From Protea cynaroides (lineage: Eukaryota > Streptophyta > Magnoliopsida > Proteales > Proteaceae): a DNA stretch of 64,000 nt. Made by a program: the position numbers and the translations under genes. The first letter of the stretch is position 1; each line of letters opens with the position of its first letter. Location of the stretch: NCBI GenBank assembly GCA_028583415.1, contig CM053266.1:3233217-3297216 (forward strand). The letters are read 5' to 3'. Below are positions 55,365 through 64,000 of the stretch, piece after piece. Below the pieces are notes generated by a model, which saw only the letters and a list, made by a program, of their open reading frames with translations, did not search any database and was not told where the DNA came from.

Positions 55365-57572
55365 TGTAAGACCCGTATTAAACTAACCGGTCTTACCACC
55401 TTGTACCAGGTCTACCTATCATGGTCGAACTAAGTGGACCAAGTGCGTGAAGGAAATCACAAAACCAGGTATGAATTTGACCCAAAAATAGTAAATGTGA
55501 GGGTAGGGTCGACCCCAACTCAACAAAAGTCCAACCTATGATTTTCTAGTCCTAGGGTCGCATGACTAGAAAAATGTAGGGTCGACGGATCCTGCGACCC
55601 TACGTGCGACCTATGAAGACAGATTGAAACTGTAAATTAGAAAACTTTCCTAATTTCAAGGGATCCTTTCCTAATCTTGATGGGACTTATTTTGGAGGGT
55701 TTTACTCTATAAATAGGATGTCCCATAGCCTCTTTCACTCCTTTTAGAATCCTAATTGAAAGTGAGAGAAAGGGAAAGAGAAGGAAGAGAAGAAGAGAAG
55801 GAAAATTGAAGAAAAGACTAAGGAAGAGGAGGAACTTTAGAGAAACCTCAGAATCTCAGCCAACTTCAGGTATGAGTCTAATTCCCTTCATAAATTAAGA
55901 GCCCATAATGGAATATAAAGAAGTTAGGATTAGGAGAAACCCAAATCATCTATCCATGGATGAGTTTCGAAGGAATCCATGGAAGTAATCATCATAAGCA
56001 ATGGAAAGTGTATAAAAATCAAAGTTATGAGCCATAGAACAATCTTAGAATGGACCTACGAGACCACATGATCGATCACATGCCCTCGAAAAGTCCCAGG
56101 GACGGTGTGGTCGCACATAGGGTCGATTGGTAACCGACCCCATGTCCGACCCTACACCCTAGGGTCGATTGGGTAATCAACCCTAGGTGCTACCCTACCT
56201 GCGACCCTATGATTTCAGCTAGTCTAAATTTATTGGAATTATTTCTAATTAGAATCTATCGACTTGTTAGGTTTTCCTAGTGATTTAAAAGTGATTCTTA
56301 AAGCTTGAACGAGGATCTACACTCAATCAAAGGTGAGGGAACAAGACCTAAACTAATTGGATAATAAAAAACTATTTTTTCTTATTGAGTCTGATACAAT
56401 GATTGATTGGTTCTATGCGTGTATGTGTGTATTGTGCATTTAACATGGAATCCAATATTTCTGCTATTACTGTTCATGCATATTTAATTTTGTTTATTTA
56501 TAACATGATGATGATGGTGATGTTAGTAATAGTCATGTGAATGTTTGTGTGTGGTTAGTGTATTTGATGCGAGTGGGGCATCAGGGGGAAGACGTGACAC
56601 TATCGTTTATCCTAGTCACCAGACTCTAGCTCTATCTCTACTCAAGTCTTGTCCACTAACATCGTTGTATCGCCATTACCTTAGCAGAGCTATTATGTCG
56701 TAGGGCATCAGGGGAGGTGGTCTCGGACCGTGTAGTCTCTGACTCTGCCAGGGGGCCTTAGCTCTATCTTTATGGACGTATTGAGGGATGCTGGGGTGAG
56801 GCTTTGGATACACTATTTGACATTAGGATTGGTTAGTTGCGAGCCCAGTTTGCAAGCCCTCGCCAACAGGGGCTTACGTGTTGGTATGGGTGCATGTGGT
56901 ACAACAATGCCGATACCCATTGGGTACATTGTTTCCATGGTGGGTGCATGTGGGACGACAATGTCGATATTCATTGGGCGGCTTCACACACTCGTGTATA
57001 GAGGTGAGGCAGCCACCAAACCTTTCTATTGCACATTGCAAACTTATAAACTAGACCACAGATATGAATTGAATGCATGCATATGTTTGTTGTATTGTTT
57101 TGTTTGCTCACTGAGCCGTGATGTGTGCTCACCCCTTTCAATGTCGAATGCTTTTAGTTTATGATGCAGGTACCACGGTTGAAGACTACATGAATGCTCC
57201 TGTATACGGGCAAGCTGCGGCGATGGACGCTGAAGTGATGATGGAGTCGCATGATTCGACATGCTAGTGCAACTCCTATGTTTTCGATTAGACTTTTATT
57301 TGGATTATACAGACAATGTATTTGAATTAATTATTTAAGTTTATGTCTTAGTCCTTTTTGAAATAATTGGTTAAATTATTTATTTTATCACATTTAGATT
57401 CTCAATTCATTTAATATTTAAGACTTTCGCTATTGTGTATTTACTCTGATTATTGTTGTGGGTGTCTATGGTTTAAGCAAATGGACACAGCCTATTTGAG
57501 ATCTTGGTTGAACCGTTGGTTTATGAGCGGTTCATCACACCATTCTGAATAGTACGAAATTGGGGTGTGACA
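55365..57572 (+). repeat. Element E 3' LTR
   Basis: 2208 bp, TATAAATA 55708-55715, donor after 55869 (161 bp spacing, as in the 5' LTR), exon 2 at 56305-56332. Confidence 0.97.
57158..57291 (+). pseudogene. LTR micro-ORF, predicted last exon (E 3' LTR, stop near end)
   Basis: 134 nt to the common stop position, but a TAG within the Cys tail (STC-stop-CNS) truncates it. Confidence 0.5.
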
Positions 57573-57577
57573 TGGGA
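57573..57577 (+). repeat. Target-site duplication of E (right copy, TGGGA)
   Basis: Matches 45779-45783. Confidence 0.95.
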
Positions 57578-57637
57578 AGACCAGTCATGACACAAGAATG
57601 TAAGGTTAGACCGGGTTCGTGGCATGGGGGTCATACA
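57578..57637 (-). repeat. Element F 3' LTR, first 60 bp
   Basis: Outer part of the split LTR; on the minus strand it begins TGTATGACCCCC. Confidence 0.88.
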
Positions 57638-57715
57638 ACTCCACCACCCTTAAAAGAAATTTAGTCCTCGAAATTTGCACACACGGATCTCTCAACTCCC
57701 CCACCCTCAAAATTT
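57638..57715 (-). other. Doubled polypurine tract of element F
   Basis: On the minus strand a GGGTGGGGGAG tract, about 50 bp of AAATTTC-containing spacer, then AAGGGTGGTGGAG next to the LTR, as in D. Confidence 0.75.
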
Positions 57716-58900
57716 AGATATTCCTTTAGAGTCAAATAGGTGGGAATACTATTTCTGCAATGCATTTTCCTTTTCCCATGTAATCTTCTCCACGTCTTGT
57801 CTTCGTCAGGTTATCTTCATATAATAATTATCCTAACTTTAGAGATATTGTACCTTCCAACAAGTGAATTGGGTTGGTACCACTTCAATAGTTAAATCTT
57901 CTATTTAATCAAATGGATCCGTGGTCAATACCTTTGATATAGATCTCCAACGTACTTCTTCAATAGAGACATGCGAAATACGTCATGCACATAAGACATG
58001 GACAGCGGTAAACCTAGTTGATATGTAACTTTTCTACATCTCTCTATAATTTTTATGAGGTCCAAAATATATATAGGATACAACTTTCCCTTCTTGTCAA
58101 ATCATTTCAAACCATACCTAAGTGATATCTTCAAGAACACTTTGTTACTTATGGTGAACTCGAGGTCGTGGTGTCTCTTCTGACAAACTTGAGCTATCTT
58201 GGCCCTTTTCTTTGATCTTGTCTGCCACTCAATAGGTTTCTTCAACAGACTCAGGTCTTACAATTCCTTATTCTCTGACTTTGTTCCAAAGCAAAAGGAA
58301 TTCAACTTTTCTATCGTACCATGCTTCATAGGTGACATCTACATGGTAGCTTGGTAGCAAATTCAATCTGCAGTGACTTCTCAACTTAAGTTCCTTGAAA
58401 TCAATTTCACAAGCTCAAGGCATATCTCTTAGGATCTGTATAGTCCGCTCTGATTGTCCATCGGTTTAAGGTAAAATGCAGTATTAAACTTCAACTTCGT
58501 TTCCTTTTTTTTCTGTAGATCCTCCCAAAACTTCAAGATAAAGCATGAGCCTCTAACTGACACTATGCTCTCAGGCATACTGTTCAATCTGGCAATATTA
58601 TCCACATATAGCTTAGTTAGCCGCTCCAAAGCACACCGAAGTCGTATAGTAATGGAATGAGCTATTTTCATAAGGAAATGAACAATCACCCAAACTGCGT
58701 TTACCGATCTGGGAGTCTGTGGTAAATCGGTAACATAGTTCATTGTAATGCACTTTCACTTCCAGACTGGCTCCGATAGTGGTTATAGTAAGCCATGTTG
58801 GTCTTTGTCTTTTAGCCATTACTTGCTGATAATTCAATCACTAAAACATGCATCTATCCACAACTACTTCTATTCCCTTCCACCAAAATAATCTCTTCAT
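57716..58900 (-). pseudogene. Element F integrase and chromodomain remnant
   Basis: Degenerate minus-strand frames: chromodomain near 57720-57850, integrase core 58743-58429 (VNAVWVIV, KLYVDNIARLN, ESIVS) and the altered CLNCQ region near 58810. Shares the 'TWLTITTI' replacement and a deletion in the region equivalent to FAYNNSYQAT with A. Confidence 0.85.
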
Positions 58901-59645
58901 GTTTTGGTATATTTTGTACTTCTAGGATGTACTCAATACGGAATGGAATGGGCTTTTAGCATTATTTGTATCTAAGATCCAAGTTTTTCAGTTTCAAGTA
59001 TATAGAATCTACCTCTGTATCTGAATACCGTCTCCACATCCAAAGTAAGTCAGGGTTAGGTTATTCTTTCTCTAAATTTTCTTACACCGCTCTTAGATAT
59101 AGATCTAACAAATTACTACCTTTACTTCATCTATCAAATCAGAGACGATCTTTAACGCTACAAAGTAAGTGAGGGACTATTGCTCCATAAGTTCATTTAT
59201 AGGTTCTTGCTCAATTTGATCATCATGAGTTTCTATGGACTGTTGCTCTTCTTCAAATCTGAATTTGTTGCTGTGAAACATAAGGCAGCATTTATACTGG
59301 GTTCTCCTTCAGACATCATAATTCTCCTTTTTGCTTAAGGCCTTAGCTACCACATTAGCATTGCCCGGGTGACACTGCGTATCACGGTTTTAATCCTTCA
59401 GGAGTTCCAACCATCTCCTTAGTTATATGTTCAACTCTTTCTGGGTGAAGAGATAAGTAAGACTCTTGTAATCCGATTTAATCTGAAATTCTTCTCTGTA
59501 TAGATAATTTCTCTAATTCTTGATTGCATGAATCACAGTTGCTAACTTCAAATCATGAGTTAGGTGATTCTCCTCATGCTCCTTCAGTTGTTTTGAAGCA
59601 TATGCAATCATGGGTTCACCTTGCATTAACTGTCATCCTAGACCC
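58901..59645 (-). pseudogene. Element F RNase H to integrase linker remnant
   Basis: RNase H pieces on the minus strand: QGEPMIAYASKQLKEHEE near 59580-59620, KSDYKSLTYLFTQKELN near 59440, and the linker with the GNANVVAKAL-type segment near 59355. It stops abruptly inside GLG.QLMQG at about 59645, where the plastid patch begins. Confidence 0.8.
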
Positions 59646-59829
59646 GCGGGCACAGGTGGACTAGACCTCAAACCATTAGACGCACTTGAGCTCAGAACGA
59701 AGATAGAGCATTTGCGGCGGGAGAACGCTAAAACAAGGGCGATTGGGAGGGGCACATGTAGAAGCCGAAAAGAACGCATTTTACTGCATTTGAAGGTCAC
59801 TAGTTACATTGACATGATAGGGCTTAAGT
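59646..59829. other. Unidentified GC-richer segment in the patch
   Basis: Base composition differs from the surrounding retroelement. The plus strand reads as a short helix-like peptide (LDALELRTKIEHLRRENAK); the minus strand is open too. I do not recognise it; it may be organellar or another genomic fragment. Confidence 0.35.
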
Positions 59830-59981
59830 GGATCCCTATCCACCAAAATTTTCACTTCTGGTTCTGACGAACGAATAACATTGAGTCCTCCTCTTTCTGG
59901 ACAACACATACAAAGAGACCCGCCAACAGTAATTAGTGAACCTCTAAGAGATATTTAGAATTAGTTCTTTTCTTTCCTGGA
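59830..59981 (-). pseudogene. psaA: Plastid psaA 5' end and upstream region (NUPT)
   Basis: The minus strand from 59881 encodes the start of photosystem I apoprotein A1: after the ATG the codons for RS-PEPEVKILVDRDP are recognisable, with a one-base deletion after the ATG and a change to Gln-type codons. It stops after about 17 codons at GGATCC. The adjoining 59882-59981 looks like the plastid psaA leader. It is non-functional in the nucleus. Confidence 0.8.
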
Positions 59982-60046
59982 AGTTGATAAGATCCTTCCA
60001 TTTAGTAGCACCTTAGGATGGCATAGCCTTAAAGTTAATGGCGAGG
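59982..60046 (+). other. Plastid trnA-rrn23 spacer fragment (NUPT)
   Basis: The AGATCC...AGCACCTTAGGATGGCATAGCC stretch is what I know as the spacer directly before plastid 23S rRNA. Confidence 0.8.
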
Positions 60047-60206
60047 TTCAAACGAGGAAAGGCTTACGGTGGATACCTAAGCACCCAGAGACGAGGAAGG
60101 GCGTAGTAAGCGACGAAATGCTTCGGGGAGTTGAAAATAAGCATAAATCCAGAGATTCCCGAATAGGTCAACCTTTCAAACTGTTGTTGAATCCATGGGT
60201 AGGCAG
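60047..60206 (+). pseudogene. rrn23: Plastid 23S rRNA 5' end (NUPT)
   Basis: It begins TTCAAACGAGGAAAGGCTT and continues through the GGTGGATACCTA, CACCCAGAGACGAGG and GAATCCATGGG landmarks of the plastid 23S 5' end for about 160 bp, with several substitutions (mostly C to T or G to A). Truncated, not a functional rRNA gene. Confidence 0.88.
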
Positions 60207-60336
60207 TCTATAGTCGGTCTGTTAGGATGCCTCAGCTGCATACATCACTGCACTTCTACTTGACACCTATCGTAATGATAAACAGCTCGTCTCGCCGTGA
60301 CCTTTTCTTGGATTCTCAAAACTTCTGTCACTCCTT
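60207..60336 (-). pseudogene. rrn23: Plastid 23S rRNA 3' end (NUPT)
   Basis: The plus strand reads the reverse complement of the 3' end: GGTCTGTTAGGATGCC, CATACATCACTGCACTTC, ACACCTATCGTAATGAT, CGTCTCGCCGTGACC. It joins head to head with the 5' end fragment within a few bases. Confidence 0.85.
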
Positions 60337-60358
60337 ATAGCTTCCTTGTTCGTAGACA

Positions 60359-61129
60359 AAGCTTTCCCTGGTGCCAGAACGATCAAGATGGGAGCTGATA
60401 TCAACCATGCTTTTAGAGTCTAGAAACAATCTTCACACTTGTTAGTCCAAATAAACTCCTCTCCCTTCCTGGTTAGCTTGGTAAGAGGTATTGCGATCCC
60501 AAAGTAGTCCTCTATGAATCATCTATAATAACCAGCTAAACCTAAAAAACTTCTGATCTCTACAATGTTTTTTAGGTGTTTCTCACCTTACAATTGCTTC
60601 TATCTTACTAGGGTCCACCTTAATCCCTTTTGATGATGCTACGTGATCCAAGAAGATCAATTTCTTTAATCAAGTCTCATATTTCTTGGACTTAGCATAA
60701 AACTTCTCCCTTCTCTGCTATTGTGAAGCTGTTCTAAAATTCGTTATAGGACTTTCTTCATCTTTAGAATAAACCAATATATAGTCTATGAAACTATGAC
60801 CGACGTGTCCAACATATCATGAAACACCCGGTTCATAAGCTCCATAAAATATACTGGTGCATTGGTTAATCCCAAGGATATACCTAGGAACTCATAGTGT
60901 CCGTACCTAGTCCTAGAAGTCGTCTTTAGATTGTCACTATCTTTAATCTTCAATTGATGATGCTCCATCCAAGGTCAATCTTAGCGAACACCTTTGCACT
61001 TTGTAACTGATCGAACAAGTCCTTAATCCGTAACAATGAACATCAATTCTTTATGGTGAGCTTGTTCAATTTCTAGTACTCTACACATAATCTGACACTA
61101 CCGTCCTTCTTCTTTACGAATAGTACTAG
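60359..61129 (-). pseudogene. Element F reverse transcriptase remnant
   Basis: Minus strand: FLGLAGYYR-type segment near 60540, a FMELMNRVFHDMLDTSVIVS stretch at 60850-60786, the HHQLKIKDSDNLKTTSRTRYGHYEF region near 60960 and RKEEGR (LFVKKKDG frame) at the break with G at 61130. FIDD is lost. Confidence 0.85.
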
Positions 61130-62560
61130 TGTCACACCCCAATTCCGCTCTATTCAGAATGGTGTGATGAACCGCTAACAAACCAACGGTTCAACCAGGA
61201 TCTCGAGTAGGCTATATCCGTTTTATCTAAATCCCATACATCCATATTCATAATCAGAGTAAATACACAATAGCGGAAGTCTTATAATAAAATGAACTAA
61301 GAATCTACTGTGATATTAATATTTAAATAACAACTTATTCTATATCAACTGAGACATAAATAAATATCAAATACATGTCCTTAATAAATCCAAATAAAGA
61401 AAACTAGAAAAATATGTAATCGAATACACATGAGTTGTACTCGCAAGAGGAGTCATGTGTATCCACTTCCTCTTCCACTTCCATCGCCGCCACGTTCCCG
61501 TACACTGGAGCATTTACATAATCTTCAACAGTCGTACCTGCATCATCAACTAAAAATATTCGACGTCGAAAGGGTGAGCACACATCACGGCTCATTGAGC
61601 AAATAAAACAATGCAAGAATACATATGCATGCAGTCAAATCATATCTTTGGTCTAGTTTAAAGTTTGCACTGTGCTATAGAAAGAATAGGTGGCCGCCGC
61701 ACCTCTATACACGAGTGTGTGGAAACGTCCAATGAAAATGGCACCGTCGCCCCACATGCACCCAGAATGGCACAATATACACCCCATGAAAAACGGTCAT
61801 GGCTGTACCGGTTGACACCATACCAACAAATAAACCCCTGCTGGTTAGGGTGGCAAACTGGGCTCGCAACTAACCAATCCTAATGCCAAACAGTGTATCC
61901 AAGGCCTCACCCCAGCATCCCTCAGAGCACCCATAGAGATAGAGCTAAGGCCCCCCGGTAGAGTATAGGACTCAAAGACCGAGACCCTCCTTGATGCCCT
62001 ACGTCGCAACAGTTTTGCTAAGGTAATGGCGATACGACGACATCAGTGGACATGACTTGAGTAGACCATGGCACAATATAGACCCCATGAAGAACGATCA
62101 TGGTTGTACCGGTTGATACCATCCCTACCCGCACCATATACACTGGCCAAACACAAACATTCACATGCCTATTCCTATCATCATCACCATCATCATGTTA
62201 TAAACAATAAAGTAAATATGCATGAATAATTAATAGAAATATTGGATGACATGTTGAATGCACATACAAGCATACACGCATAGAATCAATATGGCATTGG
62301 ACTCAAGAAATAAAATAATTTATTATTAACCAGTTAGTTTAGGTCTTGTTCCCTCACCATAGCTTGTTAATAGATCCTTTTTCAAGCTATAGAATCACCT
62401 TTATAATGTTATTATATTGCTAGAAGACCTAACAAAGTCGATAGAATTTAATTAGAATTAATTCTGAATTTAAAAACCATGTTGTTAACTGGGGGTCGGC
62501 GATAGGTCGGAGTCATGATCGACCCCTGGTGCGGCCACCCCTTTTCTGGACTTCCCGAAC
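61130..62560 (-). repeat. Element G LTR, partial (minus strand)
   Basis: Terminal TGTCACACCCC, B-like LTR with the GGGGGTCG form, cut by H inside its motif cluster. Two AGCTCTATCTCTA-type units are replaced by a pair of 57-bp repeats (about 61768 and 62067). Exon 2 at 62385-62358 (TTG start, 28 nt). Whether it is a solo LTR or part of a full element cannot be seen. Confidence 0.9.
61404..61549 (-). CDS. LTR micro-ORF, predicted last exon (G LTR)
   Basis: Open, EDYVNAPVYGNVAAM and SSCEYNSCVFD; the usual TAG is TAC, so the frame runs four residues further. The 28-nt partner exon is open and in frame. Confidence 0.5.
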
Positions 62561-64000
62561 TGTAAGACCCGTGTCAATATAACCTGGTCTTACCACCTTG
62601 AACTAGGTTTACCCATCATGGTCGAGTCAAATGGACCAAGGGCATGAAGGATATCGAGATCCCAGGTATCAAATCGACCCAAAAACACTATATTTTAAGG
62701 GAGGGTCGCACACCCAGCTAAGCAGGGTCGGACCTCCCAAAACAGAAAGTCAAACCCTCAGTTTTGAAGGGAGGGTCGGACAGCTTAAGACCCTAGGGTC
62801 GACGGGATCATCGACCCTCCCATTGACCCTCGGTTTCTGCCGAATATAGAAATTAGGAAATTTTTATATTTTTCGATTGGGATTCTTTCCAAATCTTAAT
62901 GGGACTTATTTAGGATGTTCCTAGTCTATTTAAAGGACGTCCCTAAGCCACTTTCACTCCTTTCACAACCCTAATCGAATTGAGAGAAAGAGAGGAGAAG
63001 GAAAGAGGAAGAAGAAAGGGAAGGAAGAGAAATTAAGCCAAATGAGAAGAGTTTCAGAGAAAGATTAACCTTCTCAGGTATGGATACTAATTCTATGAGT
63101 TTCTACAGACCTTAAGGTAGTAATTAATAAGAGAGTGATCTCGAAGAAACCCAAACCATCCATCCATGGTTAGGTTTTCATGGAAAACCATAAGAGGATG
63201 CATGAAAACTATTTAGATGGATTATACATGGTTCTAGACCATGGAATGAATGTTGAATGAATGTAGGAAGCAAGCCATAGGACCCCAAACACGAAGAATG
63301 GATTTAAAAGTGGGAATTGGACCAGAGTGCACCAAGGGTCGCACTGAGAATCGATGACCATCCGACCCTAGGTGTTTCTGACCATCGACCCTCAGCATTC
63401 GGGAAGTCCAGAAAGAGGGGAGGGTCGATAGACCCATCGACCCTAGCATCGACCCTCAGTTGACAGAATGGTTTTTAAATTTTGAATTAATTCTAATTAA
63501 ATTCTATCGACTTTGTTAGGTCTTCTAGCAATATAATAACAGTATAAAGGTGATTTTAAAGTTTGGAAAAGTATCTTTTAGCAAGCTAAGGTGAGGAACC
63601 TTAACTCCAAACTAAATTGGTTAATAATAAACTGTTTTTTATTTTTGAGTCCTATGCCATGCTTGATTCTATGCGAATATGTTTGTAATGTGCATACAAC
63701 ATGCCATCCAATATTTCTATTACTTGTTCATGCATATTTATTTTATTGTTTATAACATGATGATGATGATGATGATGATAGGAATAGGCATGTGCTTGTA
63801 TGTGTGTGGTTATTGTGCTTGAAGCGAGCGAGTATCAGGGGAGGTGTGATGAGAACGTCAATAAACGTTAACCTTTGGCGGGTCTCAGCACTTTATGTCG
63901 TAGAGTATCAGGGGAGGTGGTCTCGGTCCTTGTAGTCTCTGACTCTACTTGGGGGGCCTTAGCTCTATCTCTATGGACATTCTGAGGGATGTTGGGGTGA
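62561..64000 (+). repeat. Element H LTR, partial (plus strand, continues)
   Basis: Starts TGTAAGACCCGTG; likely TSD CGAAC at 62556-62560. TATTTAAA at 62937-62944, donor CTCAG|GTATGG after 63077. Exon 2 equivalent 63563-63590 contains a TAA. GAGGGTCG/CGACCCTC motif clusters at 62700-62820 and 63335-63465. Confidence 0.92.
63757..63781 (+). repeat. ATG trinucleotide microsatellite in H LTR
   Basis: Longest version of the short (GAT/ATG)n run found at the same place in all LTRs of the window, before the TGTGTGTGG stretch. Confidence 0.8.

Larger units (their letters stand above)
45784..57572 (+). mobile_element. Element E: complete Ty3/gypsy chromovirus inserted in F's LTR
   Basis: 11.8 kb with both LTRs, PBS, antisense ORF, gag-pol, polypurine tract and a perfect TGGGA duplication. 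Close relative of C (LTR, gag, pol and the TAGGGTCG motif form). Gag-pol has many stops; the antisense ORF has few. Confidence 0.97.
59646..60358. other. Patchwork of organelle DNA inserted in F pol
   Basis: About 710 bp that interrupt F's RNase H and replace some 25-30 bp of it (the segment after APGK and before GLG). It consists of an unidentified piece (59646-59829), psaA 5' end with its upstream region (59830-59981, minus), the trnA-rrn23 spacer plus rrn23 5' end (about 59982-60206, plus), the rrn23 3' end (about 60207-60336, minus) and a short unplaced filler. The pieces are not adjacent in plastid genomes. The best explanation is capture of several organelle fragments at a double-strand break; a mitochondrial intermediate carrying plastid DNA is possible. 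Confidence 0.85.
43416..61129 (-). mobile_element. Element F: old minus-strand chromovirus, continues beyond G
   Basis: 3' LTR (split by E), doubled polypurine tract, chromodomain, integrase, RNase H, a plastid-DNA patch, and RT cut by G. The rest, including gag and the 5' LTR, would lie right of G, outside the window. Strongly degenerate; same subfamily as A, with shared lesions. Possible left target duplication GGAAG (43411-43415) cannot be checked. Confidence 0.9.

Noticed and set aside
60047..60336. Functional rRNA gene
   Set aside because: Only the two ends of the plastid 23S rRNA are present, in opposite orientation and with many substitutions.

Overview
The window is plant nuclear DNA made almost entirely of nested LTR retrotransposons. 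Every recognisable coding domain belongs to Ty3/gypsy elements: gag with a CCHC knuckle, aspartic protease, reverse transcriptase (RT), RNase H, integrase and a C-terminal chromodomain-like segment. The chromodomain, the PBS complementary to initiator tRNA-Met and the 2.1-2.4 kb LTRs ending ...TGACA point to chromoviruses of the Tekay/Del type. I see no ordinary host gene, tRNA or CRISPR array. The species cannot be named from the sequence; a large-genome flowering plant fits.

Layout (my letters). A (+) is an old element: its partial 5' LTR is 1-1524 and its 3' LTR is 40795-43136. D (+, 4162-13936, TSD TATGG) and C (+, 15277-39106, TSD CACAA/CACAG) are inserted in A's pol. B (-, 18828-30788, TSD AAACC) is inserted in C. 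A 279-bp scrap of another LTR (Z, 43137-43415) separates A from F (-, 43416 to at least 61129). E (+, 45784-57572, TSD TGGGA) sits inside F's 3' LTR. F's RNase H/RT junction holds a patchwork of plastid DNA (psaA 5' end, trnA-rrn23 spacer with the rrn23 5' end, and the rrn23 3' end) at 59646-60358. G (-, from 61130) is inserted in F's RT, and H (+, from 62561) is inserted in G's LTR and runs off the window.

The gag-pol frames of all elements carry stops and frameshifts, so none looks autonomous now.

Three features lie outside gag-pol. (1) B, C and E carry an antisense ORF between the 5' LTR and gag. It resembles the plant 'putative plant transposon protein' family and is preceded by a predicted 442-444 bp 5'UTR intron; D keeps only its 3' end. 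(2) Every LTR seems to hold a split micro-gene. The last exon is 134 nt in B, C, D and E (137 nt in A and F) and encodes an acidic peptide ending in a Cys-rich tail in most families. It joins in frame to a 28-nt (or 40-nt) exon. (3) Clusters of a GGTCG-centred, often palindromic motif occur upstream of the TATA box, in the LTR's first predicted intron and upstream of the antisense ORF. The flanking bases differ by family but agree between the sites of one element. Together these suggest a retroelement lineage with its own accessory, possibly regulatory or anti-silencing, module. That function is inference.
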